Assembly: GCA_964458015.1 (NCBI GenBank)
Contig: CAYWGR010000138.1
Location: 1 to 15,703 of the forward strand
From: CAYWGR01 sp964458015
GTDB taxonomy: Bacteria > Planctomycetota > Planctomycetia > Pirellulales > Thermoguttaceae
Length of the DNA: 15,703 bases
Direction of reading: 5' to 3'
In this document: positions 13,843-15,703 of the stretch, piece after piece
Layout: each line of letters begins with the position of its first letter
How positions within the stretch are numbered: the first letter of the stretch is position 1
Program-made: the position numbers and the translations under genes
The notes under the pieces: model-generated
Seen by the model: the letters and a program-made list of their open reading frames with translations, nothing else
Databases searched by the model: none
Told to the model about the DNA's origin: nothing

Positions 13843-14086
13843 CGTTTCGATGACAACATGCCAAAAATGGCGACGGTTGTCTATTGTTGTTGGTCGAAAT
13901 ACGGGCCGAGAAGACTCCCCCGACCGTAATTTTAGGCATTTCCTTGACGGAATTCGCCAGACGGCCGACAGACGTATAGTTCCGACCCAAGCACTCTGGC
14001 AAACGCCTCTGCAAAAGGGGTTGCCCTTCCGGCATACAGGCACTAGGCTTAATTATTGGGTTGGTTTTCGTTGTAGAAAGGGCGGC
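13843..14086 (+). other. Leader region of nfnA
   Basis: No convincing gene is seen. TATAGT at 13975-13980, in the context CGTATAGT, resembles the CGTATAAT before ribF and could be a -10 box with start near 13987, but no good -35 lies 16-18 bp upstream (TTGACG at 13944-13949 is 25 bp away). A small hairpin AAGGG-GTTG-CCCTT lies further downstream. An in-frame ATG at 13850 extends the nfnA frame, but the added residues look non-coding. Confidence 0.45.
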
Positions 14087-14923
14087 ATGAGCAGTACTAT
14101 CCTATCGAAAAAAGATTTAGCACCCAAAATCATCGAGTTGGTCGTCGAGGCTCCGCGCATCGCCGAAAAGGCCTTGCCCGGCCAATTCGTCGTCGTCATG
14201 GCCGATGAAAGCGGCGAGCGCATTCCGCTGACCATCGCGGATTTCGACCGCACGAAGGGCACGGTCACGCTGGTCGTCATGGTCGTCGGCGCCAGTTCGC
14301 TCAAAATTTCCCGGCTGGAAGCGGGCGAGTCGCTTTTCGCCATCATCGGCCCCTTGGGCAAAGCCTCGGAGATCGAAAAGCTGGACACCGTGGTCATGGT
14401 GGCCGGCGGCGTCGGCACGGCTCCTATCTATCCCATTGCCCGGGCTTTTCGCGAGGCCGGGATTCGGGTCATTACGATCCAGGGCGCCCGATCGAAAGAG
14501 TTGTTGTTCTGGACCGACATGTTGGCTTCGGTGAGTGACCAGCATATTATTACAACAGACGACGGCAGCGTGGGACGTAAAGGGCTTGTCACACAGCCGC
14601 TCGAAGAATTGCTGCAAGAAGATTCGCAAAAACGCATCGGTTGCGTTTATGCCATCGGACCGGCGATCATGATGAAGTTCTGCTGCCAGACGACGCAGCC
14701 TTTCGGGGTAAAAACGATCGTCAGCCTGAACTCGATCATGGTGGACGGCACCGGCATGTGCGGCGGATGCCGCGTCGAGATCGGCGGCGAAACCCGATTC
14801 ACCTGTGTCGATGGCCCCGAATTCGACGGACATTTGGTTGATTGGGGGCTGCTCCTCTCGCGTCAAAAGGTTTACGTCAAGCACGAAGATTGCTCCTTGA
14901 AGAAAGTTACCCAGGATGTCTGA
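14087..14923 (+). CDS. nfnA: Ferredoxin:NADP oxidoreductase-type FAD subunit, NfnA / sulfide dehydrogenase beta-like
   Basis: A 278-residue flavoprotein of the ferredoxin-NADP reductase family, the smaller subunit of NADH-dependent reduced ferredoxin:NADP oxidoreductase (NfnAB), also annotated as sulfide dehydrogenase. The N-terminal beta-barrel binds FAD (ERIPLTIADFD). The nucleotide domain shows VVMVAGGVGTAPIYPIARAF. The C-terminus holds a [2Fe-2S] site: DGTGMCGGC (Asp220, Cys225, Cys228) and TCVDGPEFDGH (Cys240). Characterised NfnA uses one Asp and three Cys, and all four candidates are visible. The ATG at 14087 is chosen because AGGG precedes it and the family begins here. nfnB overlaps its end by 8 nt, so the pair is translationally coupled. 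The closely similar dihydroorotate dehydrogenase electron-transfer subunit PyrK is less likely because the partner is NfnB-like. Confidence 0.93.
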   Translation: MSSTILSKKDLAPKIIELVVEAPRIAEKALPGQFVVVMADESGERIPLTIADFDRTKGTVTLVVMVVGASSLKISRLEAGESLFAIIGPLGKASEIEKLDTVVMVAGGVGTAPIYPIARAFREAGIRVITIQGARSKELLFWTDMLASVSDQHIITTDDGSVGRKGLVTQPLEELLQEDSQKRIGCVYAIGPAIMMKFCCQTTQPFGVKTIVSLNSIMVDGTGMCGGCRVEIGGETRFTCVDGPEFDGHLVDWGLLLSRQKVYVKHEDCSLKKVTQDV

Positions 14924-15703
14924 ACGCGACACACGAAAAGCCATGCGGGTGCCCATGCCCGAACAGGCGCCGGAAGATCGTATTCATAATTTCGACGAAG
15001 TGCCGCTTGGCTACACAGGCGCCGAAGCGCAAGCCGAGGCATCGCGCTGCTTGGGTTGCAAAAAGCCCAAGTGCGTCGAGGGGTGTCCCGTGGCCGTCGA
15101 TATCCCGGGCTTTGTGGGGCTGATCGCGGAGGGGAAATTCGTCGAGGCCGCCCAAAAGATCAAGAGCACGAATTGCCTCCCGGCCGTCTGCGGACGAGTT
15201 TGTCCCCAGGAGTCGCAGTGCGAAATCCAGTGCATACTCGGCAAAAAGGGCGAAGCCGTGGCCGTCGGCCGACTCGAACGTTTCGCCGCCGACTACGAGC
15301 GCGAGCACGGCAAGATCGATTTGCCGCAAAAAGCCGCGCCCAACGGTAAAAAAGTGGCCGTGGTCGGCGCAGGCCCGGCGGGGCTCACCGTGGCCGGCGA
15401 TTTGATCTTGCTCGGGTACGACGTTACTATCTTCGAGGCGTTCCATCGTCCCGGCGGCGTGCTGATCTACGGTATTCCCGAGTTTCGGCTGCCCAAGTCG
15501 ATCGTCGAGGCCGAAGTCGATTATCTGCGACGGCTCGGCGTTCACGTGGAATTGAACCAGGTGATCGGCAAGTCGATTTCGATCGACGAATTGTTCGACA
15601 AAGAAGGATTCAGCGCCGTCTTCGTGGGCGTCGGGGCCGGCTTGCCCTATGTGATGAACATCCCGGGTGAAAACCTCGGCGGCGTGTATCTGGCCAATGA
15701 ATA
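14916..15703 (+). CDS. nfnB: NfnB / GltD-like FAD and iron-sulfur oxidoreductase (cut by window end)
   Basis: The first 262 residues are present; the gene runs off the window. The N-terminal cluster domain, shared with glutamate synthase small subunit and dihydropyrimidine dehydrogenase, has two cysteine groups: Cys45, 48, 53, 57 (CLGCKKPKCVEGCPV) and Cys87, 92, 96, 102, 106. The FAD fold begins with VAVVGAGPAGL (GAGPAG at 151-156), followed by GGVLIYGIPEFRLPK. Many databases call such proteins NADPH-dependent glutamate synthase, but the 8-nt overlap with nfnA makes the Nfn pair the better reading: NfnAB couples reduced ferredoxin and NADH to the formation of two NADPH, or the reverse. The NADPH could feed the neighbouring GdhA. 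The ATG at 14916 gives a full N-terminus; in-frame ATGs nine and thirteen codons later are possible. Confidence 0.93.
   Translation, partial: MSERDTRKAMRVPMPEQAPEDRIHNFDEVPLGYTGAEAQAEASRCLGCKKPKCVEGCPVAVDIPGFVGLIAEGKFVEAAQKIKSTNCLPAVCGRVCPQESQCEIQCILGKKGEAVAVGRLERFAADYEREHGKIDLPQKAAPNGKKVAVVGAGPAGLTVAGDLILLGYDVTIFEAFHRPGGVLIYGIPEFRLPKSIVEAEVDYLRRLGVHVELNQVIGKSISIDELFDKEGFSAVFVGVGAGLPYVMNIPGENLGGVYLANE

Noticed and set aside
13997..14012. Sigma54-like GG...GC element before nfnA
   Set aside because: GG and GC are separated by 11 nt instead of the required 10, and the rest of the consensus is poor.
13850..14086. Upstream extension of nfnA to an ATG at 13850
   Set aside because: It adds 79 residues with no family similarity and starts immediately after the gdhA terminator; a ribosome binding site supports 14087.

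Overview
The window looks like a chromosomal segment of a planctomycete, probably Pirellulales-like. This is an inference from gene content and style: a fused cytochrome b/c menaquinol-oxidase subunit, a secreted SUMF1-fold protein, long untranslated leaders, moderately high GC and weak Shine-Dalgarno use. No rRNA, tRNA, transposon, phage gene or CRISPR array was seen.

Layout. (1) 125-3289, plus strand: a Rho_N/DUF4912 protein, then ribF (FAD synthesis) behind a good -35/-10 promoter, then nrnA (DHH phosphoesterase). The ribF/nrnA pair recalls the common nusA-infB-rbfA-nrnA-truB-ribF neighbourhood. (2) 3333-5880, plus: a two-gene bioenergetic unit with a Rieske protein and a seven-helix cytochrome b fused to two c-type haem domains. 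It is bracketed by inverted arrays of a 7-bp repeat, and three hairpins lie between the two genes. (3) 6055-6816, plus: a zinc-ribbon membrane protein of unknown role, tail to tail with the next block. (4) 9295-6822, minus: a tight operon of a secreted TPR protein, a secreted SUMF1-like protein without the catalytic cysteines, and a 168-residue protein of unknown function. (5) 12024-9409, minus: a large protein with a degenerate KaiC/RecA-like N-terminus, a PEP-synthase-type ATP-binding region and an unassigned C-terminal domain. (6) 12377-15703, plus: gdhA behind a structured leader and ended by a very strong terminator, then nfnA and nfnB (the latter cut by the window end).

How the genes fit together. 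gdhA consumes NADPH to fix ammonium; nfnAB-type enzymes exchange electrons between ferredoxin, NADH and NADPH, so block 6 plausibly links redox balance with nitrogen assimilation. ribF supplies the FAD that NfnA and NfnB need. The Rieske/cytochrome b unit should oxidise menaquinol and pass electrons to its own haem c domains.

The most striking observation is in that unit. Aligned by eye without gaps to cytochrome b6, cytochrome b keeps both ligands of the low-potential haem (His86, His189), but both ligand positions of the second haem are changed (Ala100, and Arg204 or Ile203). The Qo motif reads PEWF rather than PEWY, and the Rieske protein lacks both potential-raising hydrogen-bond donors. 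Together these suggest a non-canonical, low-potential Rieske/cytochrome b complex that may not run a normal Q cycle. Second in interest are the KaiC-like/PEP-synthase-like fusion and the structured gdhA leader.
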